Shown piece after piece: positions 22,411-33,289 of a stretch of 64,000 nt of DNA. Location: contig OY759214.1 in NCBI GenBank assembly GCA_963662175.1, positions 98,666,115 to 98,730,114 of the forward strand. The letters are read 5' to 3'. The number at the start of each line of letters is the position of its first letter. Within the stretch, counting starts at the first letter, position 1. The notes under the pieces were generated by a model. It saw only the letters and a program-made list of their open reading frames with translations. It did no database searches and was not told the DNA's origin. The stretch is from Aradus depressus. Taxonomy: Eukaryota; Arthropoda; Insecta; Hemiptera; Aradidae. Made by a program: the position numbers and the translations under genes.

Positions 22411-22949
22411 CTGACTTGTGTAAAGTTTACACCTGATAATTGCATTTCATGTAGCAATAAGACAGGCGTGTCCTAGACCTGCAGCTAGGGTTCCCAGATG
22501 CAATGTCACAAATATTTTAAATTGTTTAAAATAATTAATTCCATTATTTTGGAGTCTCCTAACCCTCAACGTTATGTAACTATGTTTATACAAAAAATGT
22601 TCTGTTTCAAATATAATTGAAAAACGTTCTGCAAAATCAGTGATAACTAATTTGATGGTCCTAAAACTGTTTGGATTCACAGATTCTATGAACATTCACA
22701 TATTCGCATTACCTGCAAGCAAAATTTCAAGTGTTTACTATCTGAGTGGAATCAAATATGCTTGTAACGCCTTACGAACGAGGGCAAATGAAAGATCAAT
22801 CTTGTTATCTGACAAGGGTTCTTCAAAAATAACAAGAAATTCATCTTCATAAAGAAGTGTCGAATCTGAGATTATAAGATATCAGAAAATGTGGGAAAAA
22901 AATGGATAAAATTATACAACTCAATAATACGCAATATGGGGAGTTTATT
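22411..22949. other. Intergenic, no gene seen
   Basis: Opposed open frames of 82 and 70 codons (22447-22852) overlap. Neither has a recognisable domain. Confidence 0.4.
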
Positions 22950-23560
22950 ATAACAGTCGCATTTACAGAGGTTCAATTATACAATAAGGTTCTTTAACCA
23001 TTACCCTTATACACTAAATACAATTCAAAAATAATCAGTTAAATTTAAAACAATGCTACTGCTTAAGAGTAAATTTTAAAAAACTCTAAAGAAAAAGAAA
23101 AAAATACAAAGTAACTGAAATGAATAGAAAATAAATTAATAAACATTCAAAAACAGAGATTATAATTTAAAATCGTGAACGGATATTTTTGTGTTTCCAT
23201 CCCTGAATTTTCCCTATTTTCTTTACCAAAAAGTTTTGATTTGTGTCGCACTTAAGTAAAACGTTTTTACTGAAATTTATTATGTAGTCCAGTAGGAGCT
23301 CAACATTTAGGTCTTCATGGATTTGGAGGATGGAGGTGTCCCTCGAGTAGCTACCAACCAATCTAAGGCATTTGTTTTGGGCCACTTGAAGAGTTCTCAA
23401 GTTGGTATTGCTTGCAAGACTGGCCCACACTGGGCATGCAAACGTTATGACTGGCCGCAACAGAAGCTTGTATATGAGGAGTCTATTGGTTAGATTAAGG
23501 GCTGCCTCTCTGTGATGTAACGAGAATAAGGAGAACACAAGTCCGCTCATAAATGAATTT
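22950..23560 (-). mobile_element. 5'-truncated non-LTR retrotransposon (Jockey/CR1-like)
   Basis: A minus-strand LINE 3' end. The coding remnant at 23167-23550 is followed by about 200 bp of A-rich 3' sequence toward 22950. The 5' boundary near 23560 is abrupt, as expected of incomplete reverse transcription. No clear target duplication was found. Confidence 0.6.
23167..23550 (-). pseudogene. LINE reverse transcriptase, C-terminal part
   Basis: The 127-codon open frame contains LTNRLLIYKLLLRPVITFAC followed by PVWASLA, then LQVAQNKCLRLVGS. This is the thumb-side pattern of Jockey-clade reverse transcriptases: a hydrophobic helix with LLIYK-x3-RP-x3-(Y/F)-x-C-P-x-W, then LQ-x2-QNK-x-LR. The catalytic YxDD motif lies upstream in intact proteins and is missing. 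The ATG at 23550 is internal to the original protein. No stop or frameshift occurs, so the insertion may be fairly young. Confidence 0.75.
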
Positions 23561-23614
23561 AAATTTATAAAAGGTGCACAGATATATTGCTATTAAATCG
23601 AAAAAATAGAAGGA

Positions 23615-24370
23615 AAAAAAGTCGGTGAATCACCAGCTATGTACTTCTTCAGCATTAATTAATATATTACGTTTTCGCTCTCCCTCCAAAACCGATAGAC
23701 AATTTGGGCAAAAATCAATAGTTTACTTACATAGATCTTCCGTATCCTCATTCTAAATCTGTGGTCACAGGGAATAAATTGGTAAGTCTAAATTCGTAAC
23801 TTTTCAGGGCAGCACTTTTTTACTTTTGCATTAATCGTGTAAATCCAGTTTTTGGAATAAATAAATTATGTTTGCAAAATTATTAATCATATACCTTCTA
23901 AATCTATAGGAGTGAATGCAAATGAATATTGTTAATCCTTTCTTGGATTTTCCCTTAGTTACCTACTCATTCCCCATCACTTACCTAATTATTGACCATA
24001 CTTTTTGAAATACTCGTGAGTGATGCCTCTCTAAAGTTGATTTAACCGAAAACGCCCTCTTCACTTGGAATAGTCTGCCGTAGTGAATAAATGGTTGAAT
24101 GCAGTTATCTCGTGAATGATTTCTCAAGGAAGTAAATTAAGTTGATTTAACCGAGAACCTACACAATTTAACGAGATACCAAGAAACCTGATCACAGTAC
24201 ACTCATTTTGGCCATTTTACAACAACAATTTATTCCCTGTGACCATAGAAATTTGTCCATAAATTCATTAAATAGTTGGTTATTAGGGGTTTTGTGTCCC
24301 CCCCCTGTCTGATTCCCCAATTCTCTTCGGCAGATTTTCACAGGAAATGAATAGGCTCCGTTCCAGAGTC
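23615..24370 (+). repeat. FB1 copy split by MITE-1
   Basis: Head 'gtcggtgaatcacc' at about 23621, body up to 'cctcattctaaat' (23758), then MITE-1. The body resumes with 'aaatttgtcc' at 24249 and continues through a C run and 'gattttcacaggaaatg'. Confidence 0.75.
23759..24248. mobile_element. MITE-1, copy 1
   Basis: A 490-bp element with 23-bp terminal inverted repeats. The left end is 'ct' plus 'gtggtcacagggaataaatt'; the right end is the complement with one mismatch. AAAT stands on both sides (23755-23758 and 24249-24252), and the FB1 host reads through when the element is removed. Inside is a roughly 100-bp direct duplication around 'gttgatttaaccga' (about 24039 and 24139). No coding frame, so it would need an unlinked transposase. 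The superfamily is unassigned. Confidence 0.75.
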
Positions 24371-24954
24371 ATAAAGTGAAATTAAATTAAGGAAACCGAT
24401 CACTTTCTCGCCATTTGTTATCGAGTTACACTCATGAGAGCATGCGTTCACTTTTTTTGGTTACTATTGGGATTTTCCCATCTAAGAAGAATTTGGAGTT
24501 TATAAGCAGAATTGGGTTAGAAGTTCGATGAAAGAGACAATTAATTACATCTGGATCGCCAATGTCCGGGAGATATGGGGAGGGGGGGGGGGGGGGGGGG
24601 GTTAAGACGCTTTTCTTTCGCCCACTCACTAAATAGCCAATCTACAAAAAGAAGGTCATCGCTGTATAAGACACAGTCTGAACAATGGACAACCGTTGTC
24701 CAACCACAGCACAATACAAATTCCTCATCAGCCACTCACTAACCTTCGGGCTATCTCAGATAGAATTTTCAAAGCTCTGGTATTCCTAACTTCGGAAGCC
24801 GAACGATCCATGACATATTACTTGATATTTTTGAAAAGTGCAATCATGCCATACAATATGCAGAGGAAAGTAGACATAGTTCAAGAAATTGCACAATCCA
24901 AATTTGTTTTACCACACATGTTTCCCCTATCTTATGTCTGCAATTTATATTTTC
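24371..24954. other. Intergenic with a 20-G run
   Basis: A homopolymer of 20 G lies at 24582-24601. Frames across it give proline runs on the other strand and are not genes. The 111-codon frame at 24696-25031 has no domain and runs into FB2. Confidence 0.5.
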
Positions 24955-25400
24955 TTCTACCGAAGTATTGGAATCGTGCAAAAATCCGAGATCGAGTTTA
25001 CAATAGATTGTCACGTTTCAAGGTCCCCTAAATATGATATGACCATTTCCGCGATGATGTATGTGTGCATATGATGGAACGGTGTGAGCATTGTTACATA
25101 GAAACGATTATAGCTGTGACCTTGAAATTTGGAATGGAGAAGTCACATGAGCTATATTGGATCTGATTAGAATTTGGCTGAAATCGGGAGAAAATTAAGA
25201 CCAGTTTACTTCAGGGCCTAAGTAAAGTACATTTTACAAGATACCGCTCAATATTTATGACCTAATCAAAAATGTTTTCAAGTAAAACTTGTAAAGAAAA
25301 TAAAAATCAAATTTTACATGGAAAAAAGTTAGCAGGTTGTCCGGTTTTCAAGATACATGCCGAAAACAGTACTGAAATGTCGTTTTGAGACATATATTTA
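24955..25400 (+). repeat. FB2 dispersed repeat
   Basis: Shares 'atcgtgcaaaaatccgagat', 'caaggtcccctaaatatg' and 'tttggctgaaatcgg' with copies at 40051-40390 and 61790-62180. The end hairpin seen in those copies is lost here. Confidence 0.65.
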
Positions 25401-25571
25401 TTTATACGTTCCCTTGATTTAGCCAAAAACTGTTAGTCCCATCGAAAAATTATAAAAAATGTTTTTATTAAGTATTTAATCGCTAACGTGTTCTCAGTTT
25501 TCAGATGAGGCCAATACAAAGGAAGTGATATCACTCAAAGAATATAAAATAAAATAAATTTCCGTACGAAA

Positions 25572-25822
25572 TTAGTTAGTTATTGTGGTTCACGCCCGGG
25601 TTTAACTACGAGAGCGCTACGTACTAGCAGAGTGCTCTTTCGTCACTCTGGTGGACTTGAACCCGACTCTACTGAAATAAATTTTTATTCACGTAGATAA
25701 GGGGTCTTTAACGAGTACCTAACAACGCACAGGCTCGGGATCATAGCTCAACATAAAAAAAACCTTTATCCCCGTTTCGAAACGTAAGCAAGCAGGCATA
25801 CCATTGAGTTACCGGCGCCCTC
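25572..25822 (-). mobile_element. SINE-A, internally deleted
   Basis: A minus-strand copy from an ACTAA-type tail ('ttagttagttattgtgg') to 'gttaccggcgccctc'. It lacks the hairpin region. The flanks show no convincing duplication. Confidence 0.8.
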
Positions 25823-26229
25823 AAACGGAAAATATTTCAACATTTAAATAGCACTGCCTACCGTGTACCGATTTTCAAAGAAATCTCATTGAGCTAAGAT
25901 AAGTTTTATGACTTTAAAAGAGAAATCTTTCCAAAACTTAACATGTCTTTAACACAATTAGTTGAATAACGTGCTCTCTACAAGATAGGCAAGGTGCAAA
26001 TATTGACAATACCTGGAGACATGTATATTGGCGTCATCCGGAGATGAACAAAGCTAAAATATCCATCACTTAAAATAATTTGTGAAACGACGAAATAAAT
26101 TTGCTTAGTACTTATATTGAATGAAACCTGAAGAGACAAACAATACATTAACAAGAAACATTCAAACGTTTCTTGTACCATACCATGTGGAAACAGGTCT
26201 GATCGGACAATAAGAGTTTTGTATTTGTT
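25823..26229. other. Intergenic, no gene seen
   Basis: The 67-codon frame at 25978-26181 (minus) has no domain. Nothing else recognised. Confidence 0.45.
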
Positions 26230-26240
26230 TAAATAGTGAA

Positions 26241-26586
26241 GAGGGCGCCGGTAGCTCAGTGGTATGCGTGCTTGACTTCTGAGCTCAAGGTTGTGGGTTC
26301 GTAGCCCGACCGAGGCCCTTAGTTTATTTTATCTGGGAGGTGAAATAAACTTAAGCACGCCGTCCTTCGGATGGGACGTTAAGCGATGGTCCCGAGCCTG
26401 TACGATGTCAGGTACTCGTTAAAGACCCCTGCCCTAGGTGAATAAAAATTTAGGGTAGGCAAAATTTAGGACTCCCACAGTAGAGTCGGGCTCATGTCCA
26501 CCAGAGTGACGATAGAGCGCTCTGGTTGTAGGCGATATGACCTCGTAGTTAAAGCCCGGGCATGAGTCATAAAACCTAACCTAACC
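26241..26586 (+). mobile_element. SINE-A, full length, well preserved
   Basis: A 346-bp copy, the same length as the one at 59577, with A box 'tagctcagtgg', B box 'gggttcgtagccc', the complete hairpin and a tail 'aaaacctaacctaacc'. It is flanked by a perfect 11-bp duplication 'taaatagtgaa' (26230-26240 and 26587-26597). Confidence 0.95.
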
Positions 26587-26695
26587 TAAATAGTGAATGC
26601 AGAAGTGTTGAGGAAAAAAAATAAGTTTCCTTATCTGGAACGATAACTGGGGCACTCAGACAACACAAACCGAAGGGAGACATTCAAGGAAATGT

Positions 26696-26810
26696 AGTTA
26701 GTTATTATGACTCATACCCGGGCTTTAACAAGGTCATATCGCCTACTATCAGAGAGCTCTTACGTCACACTCGTCTGGGATTCCTAAATTTTGCCTAATT
26801 CCTAATTCTA
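26696..26810 (-). mobile_element. SINE-A 3' end fragment
   Basis: A minus-strand 3' third only ('gttattatgactcatacccg'). It is truncated near 26805, 110 bp downstream of the full-length copy. Confidence 0.75.
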
Positions 26811-27182
26811 TACACGCCAGATTTGTCAGGGAGGTCCATACGATCTTTGGTTTTTGATAGCATCTTGATAGCATCGCTTAAGGTAAGTGCTACTTTTGAA
26901 ACCCACATGCACATTATCTCATTTATTATCCCAGTTAATTTGTATGAGAGCCTAAGGCAGTTTTATGGATCTTAAGCAAGAAAAAATTATAATTGATTCT
27001 TTGTTACTGAATGAATTTTTTTTTTTTGTATACAGACTGATGATGAGGGCAACCTCGAAAGTCGGCTAGCAAAAATTAGAGGTCAGACTATTTTTTATTT
27101 TACAAACAATAAGTAGGGTAAAATATAGAAAATAAAATACTGGAGTTACCCGTGATGTCACTAAAGAAGGGTTTCCTAGTTC
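26811..27182. other. Spacer holding a hammerhead-like core
   Basis: No gene. A Penelope-like terminal motif is present at 27037-27060 without recognisable arms. Confidence 0.45.
27037..27060 (+). ncRNA. Hammerhead-ribozyme-like core with GNRA loop
   Basis: CTGATGA, T, a 4-bp perfect stem GAGG/CCTC closed by GCAA, then GAAA followed by GTCGG. It is the best-formed core outside the Penelope-like insertion. The extra T before stem II departs from the canonical core but recurs at most sites here. Confidence 0.45.
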
Positions 27183-27190
27183 CTTTACAC

Positions 27191-27644
27191 CAGGGGTGGC
27201 CTACCCAAATGATCCCGCGGGCCAGATTGGAAATGCATTATAATCCCGCGGGCCGCATTTAAAGTTATAAATCCCCATATTAGATTTGGACCCAGTAAAA
27301 ACATTTTCTGGAGTGCAAATTTAAAACAGAATGAATTAATAATAATTCATTCATATTCATGATTCATGAATAATAATAAAATCAATAATAATATTGTTTT
27401 TTTTATTATTCGTACGTATAAACATAGATAATAATATTATATTATAATAATGAAATGGTCGAATAATATTTAATTTATTTAATTAGTGAGATATTTGTTT
27501 CTAAACTCTTTCATTTAGCTTTTGCAAGTCGATCTCAATCCGTGTATTTGCACATGTTTTGTGCAAAAACATATTTTGTAAAATTGTGATGAATCTCGAG
27601 GGGTCGTAAAATTATTCAAGGCGGGCCATGGGTGGCCACTCCTG
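27191..27644. mobile_element. hAT-type MITE, 454 bp
   Basis: It begins 'caggggtggcctaccc' and ends 'gggtggccactcctg', imperfect terminal inverted repeats of the CAGGGGTGG type found in many hAT elements. Flanks are 'ctttacac' (27183-27190) and 'ctttactc' (27645-27652), an 8-bp duplication with one mismatch as expected for hAT. The ends also share 'gcgggcc'. The interior is AT-rich and non-coding. Confidence 0.85.
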
Positions 27645-27772
27645 CTTTACTCTGAAGCTAATGGTCATTTAAACTGTCTACGTGTTTTACTTTCATAGTT
27701 CAGATAGAATGGCAACATTTATTTCATAACTGTATTACTGCAACCATTAGAAATGAGTGACATACTTTAGAA

Positions 27773-27953
27773 TAGTTAGTTGTTGTCAATCATGCCCGGG
27801 CTTTAACTACGAGGTCATATCGCCTACTACCAGACCGCTCTGTCGTCGCTCTGGTGGACATGAGCCCGACTCAACAAGGGAGCCCTGAATTCTGCCTATC
27901 CTAAATATTTATTCACCTAGGATAGGGACCATCGCTCAACGTCCCATCCGGCT
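27773..27953 (-). mobile_element. SINE-A, 5'-truncated
   Basis: It runs from the ACTAA-type tail to 'caacgtcccatccgg'. The tRNA-like head is absent, as expected of a 5'-truncated retroposed copy. Confidence 0.8.
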
Positions 27954-27989
27954 CCATATATATACGTACATATAAATAAAAAGTACCTT

Positions 27990-28340
27990 TTTTTTCTACG
28001 TATTTCCAATATTATAATGTTATAATTTACCTCCTCTACATCTTCTCTCACTCAGACTGGTTCAGTACACCTTAACGCTAAAAACACCTCTCTCTCGACT
28101 GTCCACCTTCATAACACAACTCCGACCCTTCCTCACTATTTAAAACAGCTGATCGTCGTCATTTGTTCTTCATTCATTGGTTGTTCACATTTCTTTTTAA
28201 AACAAAATGCGACTAGTCCATCTTTGTATATTTATTCACTAATTAAGTTACTTCACTACTAACAGCTGTTTTTATATAAATAATAACAATTGATTTTATA
28301 ATATTTTAATAATCTTAATGTGAGTACATTTTTTACATCA
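27990..28340 (-). repeat. RepC, reverse copy
   Basis: Complement of the RepC 5' half: 'attggttgttcac', 'aaaatgcgactagtccatct' and 'aacagctgtttttatataaa'. It is truncated before the 3' half. Confidence 0.65.
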
Positions 28341-28359
28341 AAAGATACAAACGTACAAA

Positions 28360-28909
28360 TGTTTTTTATTTTTGGAATCAGAGCATCGGAAAACATGAAA
28401 TTCCGGTCAAAACTGAACATCGAATAACTTCCTCAACCTAGCTCAACATTCGAATATATATATATAAATATATAATATATATACTAATATATATATATAC
28501 TAGAACAGATCGGGAGAGTATTAGTAAACAAAACAGCATGCCTGATAAATGTAGGTCACCTCCAAGAGAGGTCTTTATGAAACCGGTCTTCTGACAGAGG
28601 TAGTGCGAAACTCATCGAGCGGTGTTTCTCAACCGGTGGGACGCGAATCGCTGCTCTCAGTTGAGGCTACATCTGACTAGGGGGGGGGGGGGGGGGGGGG
28701 GGGGTTGAGATGTAACGTTGGGAACGTCTGTTGCGCGTTTGCGACAGATACTACTAGTCTTCTGTAGAGACAGTACTCCAAATTCCACTAATTCCGGCGC
28801 CAGTAGCACAAACTCCACCCGACTACAAATCTGTCAGACTAGAGTGCTTTGTATAAACAATTTCTGATTTCAACGAAATGGAAAAATCCATAAGCAAAAT
28901 ATAGATTAA
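28360..28909. other. FB1 tail scrap, then spacer with a 25-G run
   Basis: Bases 28366-28440 match the FB1 tail ('ggaaaacatgaaattccggt'). A 25-G homopolymer lies at 28680-28704. No gene seen. Confidence 0.5.
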
Positions 28910-29252
28910 AAAGTCGTAGGTCGAAAAATCACCGACTATGTACTTCCCCAGCACGAATTAATCAATTACGTTTTCGCTCTCCCTCCAAAGCCAATAGACC
29001 GTTTGGCTAAAACTGAATATTTGACATATATAGAGACTTACGAACGAACCCTCACACTAAATTTTGTGTCGATACATTCTTTACATCGACAGTTATTGGA
29101 GTTTTTGAGTTGAGCCCCTCTTCTCTTTAACCGATTTGGCTGAAAATCAATAGTCGTCATCCCTAGAGGGTTCTGAATATACATATAAAATTTCGTGTCG
29201 ATACATTCATTGTTTCGGGAGTTATCGTGTTCACAGTCACAAACACACAGAC

Positions 29253-29290
<38 letters not shown>

Positions 29291-29350
29291 CATTTTTGAA
29301 ATTAGGAAGTCGGATAACATGAAATTCCGTTGAAAGTTCAGCATCGAATT
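28910..29350 (+). repeat. FB1, forward copy
   Basis: Head, one body module, a second module with 'cattgtttcgggagttatcg', a pure T run of about 32 (29259-29290), and the tail 'ggataacatgaaattccgtt'. It loses the terminal hairpin. Confidence 0.8.
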
Positions 29351-29501
29351 TTTGATCTGGGAAAGAAAAATCCAAAGCTTACAAGACCCACTATCAGAAC
29401 TTGTATCTAGAAAAATAGATTCAACCACCGAAACTTTAAGAAAAACTAACCCAAATTCTAACTAAACAAGTCTACTAAACTGCGTCATATGGTAACTAAT
29501 T

Positions 29502-29592
29502 AAGGCCATGCGGGTTAGGGCGTAGGGCTTTGGTAGCATGGTCCACACCGGCTGTGAGTTCGAATCCCGTCCGAGGGAAAGTTTTATTATTT
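29502..29592 (+). mobile_element. SINE-B, head only
   Basis: Plus-strand tRNA-like part 'ggccatgcgggttagggcg' through 'gttcgaatcccgtccgag' and the first arm of the hairpin. The 3' part is missing. Confidence 0.7.
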
Positions 29593-30004
29593 TTTCATAA
29601 AAGAAAATAGCGGACAATTTTCGTTAATGGGACGATTAACCCTGTTTGAACATGTCTGAATAAATTATTAGTAATGCCTCTCTTATCCGGCTTCTGTATC
29701 AATCGAATAAGGGCAACGTTCAAGTCTGAACAATGCCCTTGATACTGAACAATGCCCTTGAAGATTAATTAGTCAATGAAGTAATTGAAGGATAAAACAT
29801 CAGTGTAGTATCGGTTATAACAATGGGCAGTACGAAAGTGAAAGATGGCCAAGAGATAGCAGCAGTCGGCACCATTCGAGATCTAAAGTAACCTTCTCAA
29901 AATGTGAGTTGATTTGTAAATTATCGATATTATCTATTTTTTGAGGGTTTTATAAGCATTATAAATTGTTTTTCTGGATAGTATTTTTTTTTCTTCTTCC
30001 ACAG
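29593..30004. other. Intergenic, no gene seen
   Basis: Contains a short direct repeat 'gaacaatgcccttga' at about 29728-29764. No gene. Confidence 0.45.
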
Positions 30005-30150
30005 CTATAACCGAAGTATAGCATAAGGGGGTGGGGAGAGGGGGGGGGGGGGGGGGGGGGTGCTCAACGCAAAAACCCAAATAACTACCAATGTAATGTA
30101 TCGACAAACATTTAGTATGAGAATTCAGAAGCCCCTGTTTAATCAACTAT
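30005..30150 (-). repeat. FB1 body fragment with 21-G run
   Basis: A reverse body piece: tail trace 'gaagtatagc', a G run at 30040-30060, then 'aactaccaatgtaatg' and 'gtatgagaattcagaagccc'. The G run sits where other copies have a shorter GC-rich purine stretch. Confidence 0.65.
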
Positions 30151-30479
30151 AGCTTTAATTAACTATAAAAAAAAATAGTTTGCATTTGCTAACACTCGCT
30201 CGGTGTAATTGGAAATAAGTCATCGAATCAATGACAAATGAGTTCAATTTGATGGAAAGAAAATATTTATAAAGGATTTAAAATAATCATTATCGTACAT
30301 TATGTCGTTTATTTCTTGTAGAATTGATTAATATTTGTGCAGATAAGAGTTGTGAGTTACCATGGCAAGTCAAAACTAGGAAAAAACCCAGACAACTCGG
30401 CGGCCATAAAAAGAATGAATAGGTTCCGTCTATCCAGTTGATAAATCTATGACAAAGAAAATTTGCCACTAGAAGAAAG
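30151..30479. other. Intergenic, no gene seen
   Basis: AT-rich. No repeat or open frame of note. Confidence 0.4.
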
Positions 30480-31640
30480 TGCTAACGAAAGATTTATGTA
30501 CAAGAGTTTACAAAAGTCTTTGGACAATCACCGAAAGTGTACTTTCAAGGTCAAAGATATGCGAATTTTAATATTAGACAATGAGTAAAAGGAATCCGAA
30601 ATGGAGCTTTCTGCGGAATTTCACATTTCAAGGTCCCTTGAACATGTTTTGACCATTTTCACGATGGTGTCTGTGAGCGTTCCAACTCAGAAACGATTGA
30701 AAATCTATGGTCTAAGGGAATAAGTTGTTAAGTCAAAAAATGACCAAAATGAATTAAGTGTACTGTGATCATCTCCCAAGCGCACTGTGAAAAACTTGGG
30801 ACGCTCAGGACTCTAATACTTTCGGGATTATAAAGATGTGGGTTTCTTGATATCTCTTAATTTTTTTTTTTTTTTTTTCTCGGTTAAATCAACTTATTCT
30901 ACTTCATTGAGGAATCATTCACGAGATAACAGCATTTAACCATTTATTCACTACGGCAGACTATTCCAAGTGAAGAAGTGAAGAGGGTGTTTTCTGTTAA
31001 ATCAATTTGCTCAACGTTAGAGAGGCATCATTCACAAGTATTTAAAAAAGTATGGTCAATAATTAGATTGGTGATGGGGAATGATTAAGTAGTTAATAAT
31101 ATTAATTTTCATTCATTCCTATAGATTTAGAAGGAATACGATTAATAATGATGCAAACATAATTTATTGATTCCAAAAACTGGATTTACACGATTAATGC
31201 AAGAGTAAAAAAGTTCTGCCCTGAAAAGTTACGAATTTAGACTTACCAATTTATTCCCTGTGGCCGCAGAAATATTCTTGTATAAGAAAGTCACTCTCAG
31301 AACTAGGCTGTACAATGAAACAAAGAAAGCCACCGCAATTTTTCATTTCATTTCAATACATTTATTACTTCGGAAAAAACATTACCTACAGAAATAATTT
31401 AATTCTTTAGCGTGCTATAAATTTGCATATTGGTTCTATGTATTTCAAATTTGAGGATACATGAGCGGTTGGAAATATAATGTGGAACACTTTTGCTAAG
31501 AACTAATTTTTCGATAAGATTAATCGTTTTTACGTAAACCTAAGAAACGTCTAAAAAATGGGTTTTCGGCATGCATCTTGCAAACATAGACGACCTGCGA
31601 AAAATCATATTCCATAAAAAATGTGAAAATGTGCCTCTTA
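30480..31640. repeat. FB2-related sequence interrupted by MITE-1
   Basis: Bases 30560-30704 carry 'tttcaaggtcccttgaacat' and 'aactcagaaacgattg', and 31500-31640 match other parts of FB2 ('acctgcgaaaaatcatatt'). A retroposon-tail-like 'tttcatttcatttcaata' lies at 31337-31355. MITE-1 copy 2 sits between them. Confidence 0.55.
30705..31269. mobile_element. MITE-1, copy 2 (inverted)
   Basis: A 565-bp copy inverted relative to the one at 23759. The ends are 'ctatggtctaagggaataag' and 'ttattccctgtggccgcag', both with substitutions. AAAT stands on both sides (30701-30704 and 31270-31273). It has a T run at 30862-30879 and keeps the internal duplication. Confidence 0.7.
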
Positions 31641-31944
31641 GTTTTCTCTACAATTTCATTTTAACAGAAATAAATATAAATATAATATTTTATATAATAA
31701 ACTAATATATTATAATATTTTATATGCCCAGTAATGCCATTATGAAATGAATTTGAGAGGGAGGAGGGGGAGGATGATTGATCTGTAACAAAGTGATTGG
31801 TATAAGAATGTCCTGTGTTGGCCACGTCATATATATATATGTATATATAGTTTCTTTAAATGTTTTCAGTATGTAAGAATAGTGCCTCATAACTGAACCG
31901 AGTGAGGCAGAAGAAAGCAGGGAGGATCTTAAAGGAGGACAAAA
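31641..31944. other. Intergenic, AT-rich
   Basis: Contains a short TA run at about 31828-31848. The 126-codon minus frame (31720-32100) derives its right half from the adjoining tandem repeat and is not a gene. Confidence 0.5.
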
Positions 31945-32220
31945 AAGTACTTCCACAAAGGACAGGAGCCTCCGATCACACAACACAATGCTACCAGGAC
32001 TAGAGGCCAGGACTGGAGGATTACACAAAGGACAGGAGCCTCCGATCACACAACACAATGCTACCAGGACTAGAGGCCAGCACTGGAAGATATGGATCAT
32101 CCATCCTGCCCAAAAAGTACTTACACAAAGGACAGGAGTCTCCGATCACACAACACAATGCTACCAGGACTAGAGGCCAGGACTGGAAGATATGGATCAT
32201 CCATCCTGCCCAAAAACTTG
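31945..32220. repeat. Tandem repeat with two unit lengths
   Basis: 'acaaaggacaggag' starts units near 31957, 32025 and 32126. The common part runs to 'ggccaggactgga'. The second and third units carry an extra roughly 34-bp segment ('gatatggatcatccatcctg') absent from the first. Copies are almost identical. Confidence 0.9.
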
Positions 32221-32477
32221 ACAGAACGGGTAACCCGTTCAAATCAGACTAGAGGACACCATTCTATAATAATTTTATACTTTAATCTAACTCGATCAAA
32301 AGATGACCCTGGGGTAGTTTAAAATACTAATTTTTAGGGTTCCAAAAGTCTTAAGTCCTTATTAAGAGTGTCTGTCTGTGTCCCCTGATATCTCGGAAAC
32401 TAGCGAAGTGATTCAACTGAAACTCTGTACAAAGTTCGAGTGTAATATTCACACCTTGCTAAATAAATAAAATAAAA

Positions 32478-32830
32478 GTCGCCGGTGAATCACTGACAAT
32501 GTACTTCCCCAGTGCGAATAAGTCAACTAAGTATTCGCTCTCTCTCTGATATTTAACAATTTTGTTGAAAATCAATAGGGTAATGGACTTCTGAATCCTT
32601 ATACTAAATTTCGTATAGATAAATTCGTTACATCTATTATTAGGATTTTTGGGTTGAGCCCCTTCCTCAGACAGGTATCGTCCTTATGGAGTTCTGGACA
32701 CACATACGAAATTTCGTGTCGATATATCAATTCTAAAGGGAGTTTTCTGTTGTAAACACAACCTAGAATTTCGGACCGATTACATAAATTCCAATATACT
32801 TCATATAGCTGAAAATATATTAGGTGAAAA
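32478..32830 (+). repeat. FB1, forward, deleted copy
   Basis: Head 'ggtgaatcactgacaatgta' and parts of both body modules, then a decayed tail-like 'cggaccgattacataa'. Heavy substitution suggests age. Confidence 0.65.
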
Positions 32831-32855
32831 AAAAATTTGCTATTTTCATGGTATC

Positions 32856-33102
32856 TTAGTTAATTGTGACTCATGCCCGGGCTTTAACTACGAGGTCATA
32901 GCGCTCATTTGTCGCTCTGCTAGACATGACCCCGACTCTACTGTGGGAGACCTACCGCGGTTTATGTCTCCTAGGACAGGAGTACCTGACATCGTACAGG
33001 CTCGTTTAACGTTCCTTCCAAAGGACGGCATGCTCAAGGTTTTTTCACCATCCAGATAAAAGGGTTTCGAACCTCCAAGCTTTGAAGCTCAGTAGGCATG
33101 CT
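32856..33102 (-). mobile_element. SINE-A, diverged
   Basis: A minus-strand copy with the alternative hairpin arm ('caaggttttttcacc'), B box 'gggtttcgaacctcc', and a missing 5' end. It abuts a SINE-B. Confidence 0.75.
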
Positions 33103-33106
33103 GGCC

Positions 33107-33289
33107 TATTTTTTTTTATATTAGCCATATCTCTTATAACGGTGTAATATTTAGTTATTTACAACATCCATGGCCCCGGGAGGGAGTTTTATCTATGAAA
33201 TAAAATTCACCCCGGGATTCGAACCCGCGAATGGTGAGACCATGCGACGAGAGCCCTACACTCTAGCCCGCACGGCCACCATGGCCCCC
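33107..33289 (-). mobile_element. SINE-B, near full length
   Basis: T run 33109-33117 as tail, 'catggccccgggagggagtt', B box 'gggattcgaacccgcg', and 5' end 'cggccaccatggcccc'. A short deletion lies between 'caccccg' and 'ggattcg'. Confidence 0.8.

Noticed and set aside
24432..24735. Open frames with polyproline
   Set aside because: They are translations of the 20-G homopolymer.
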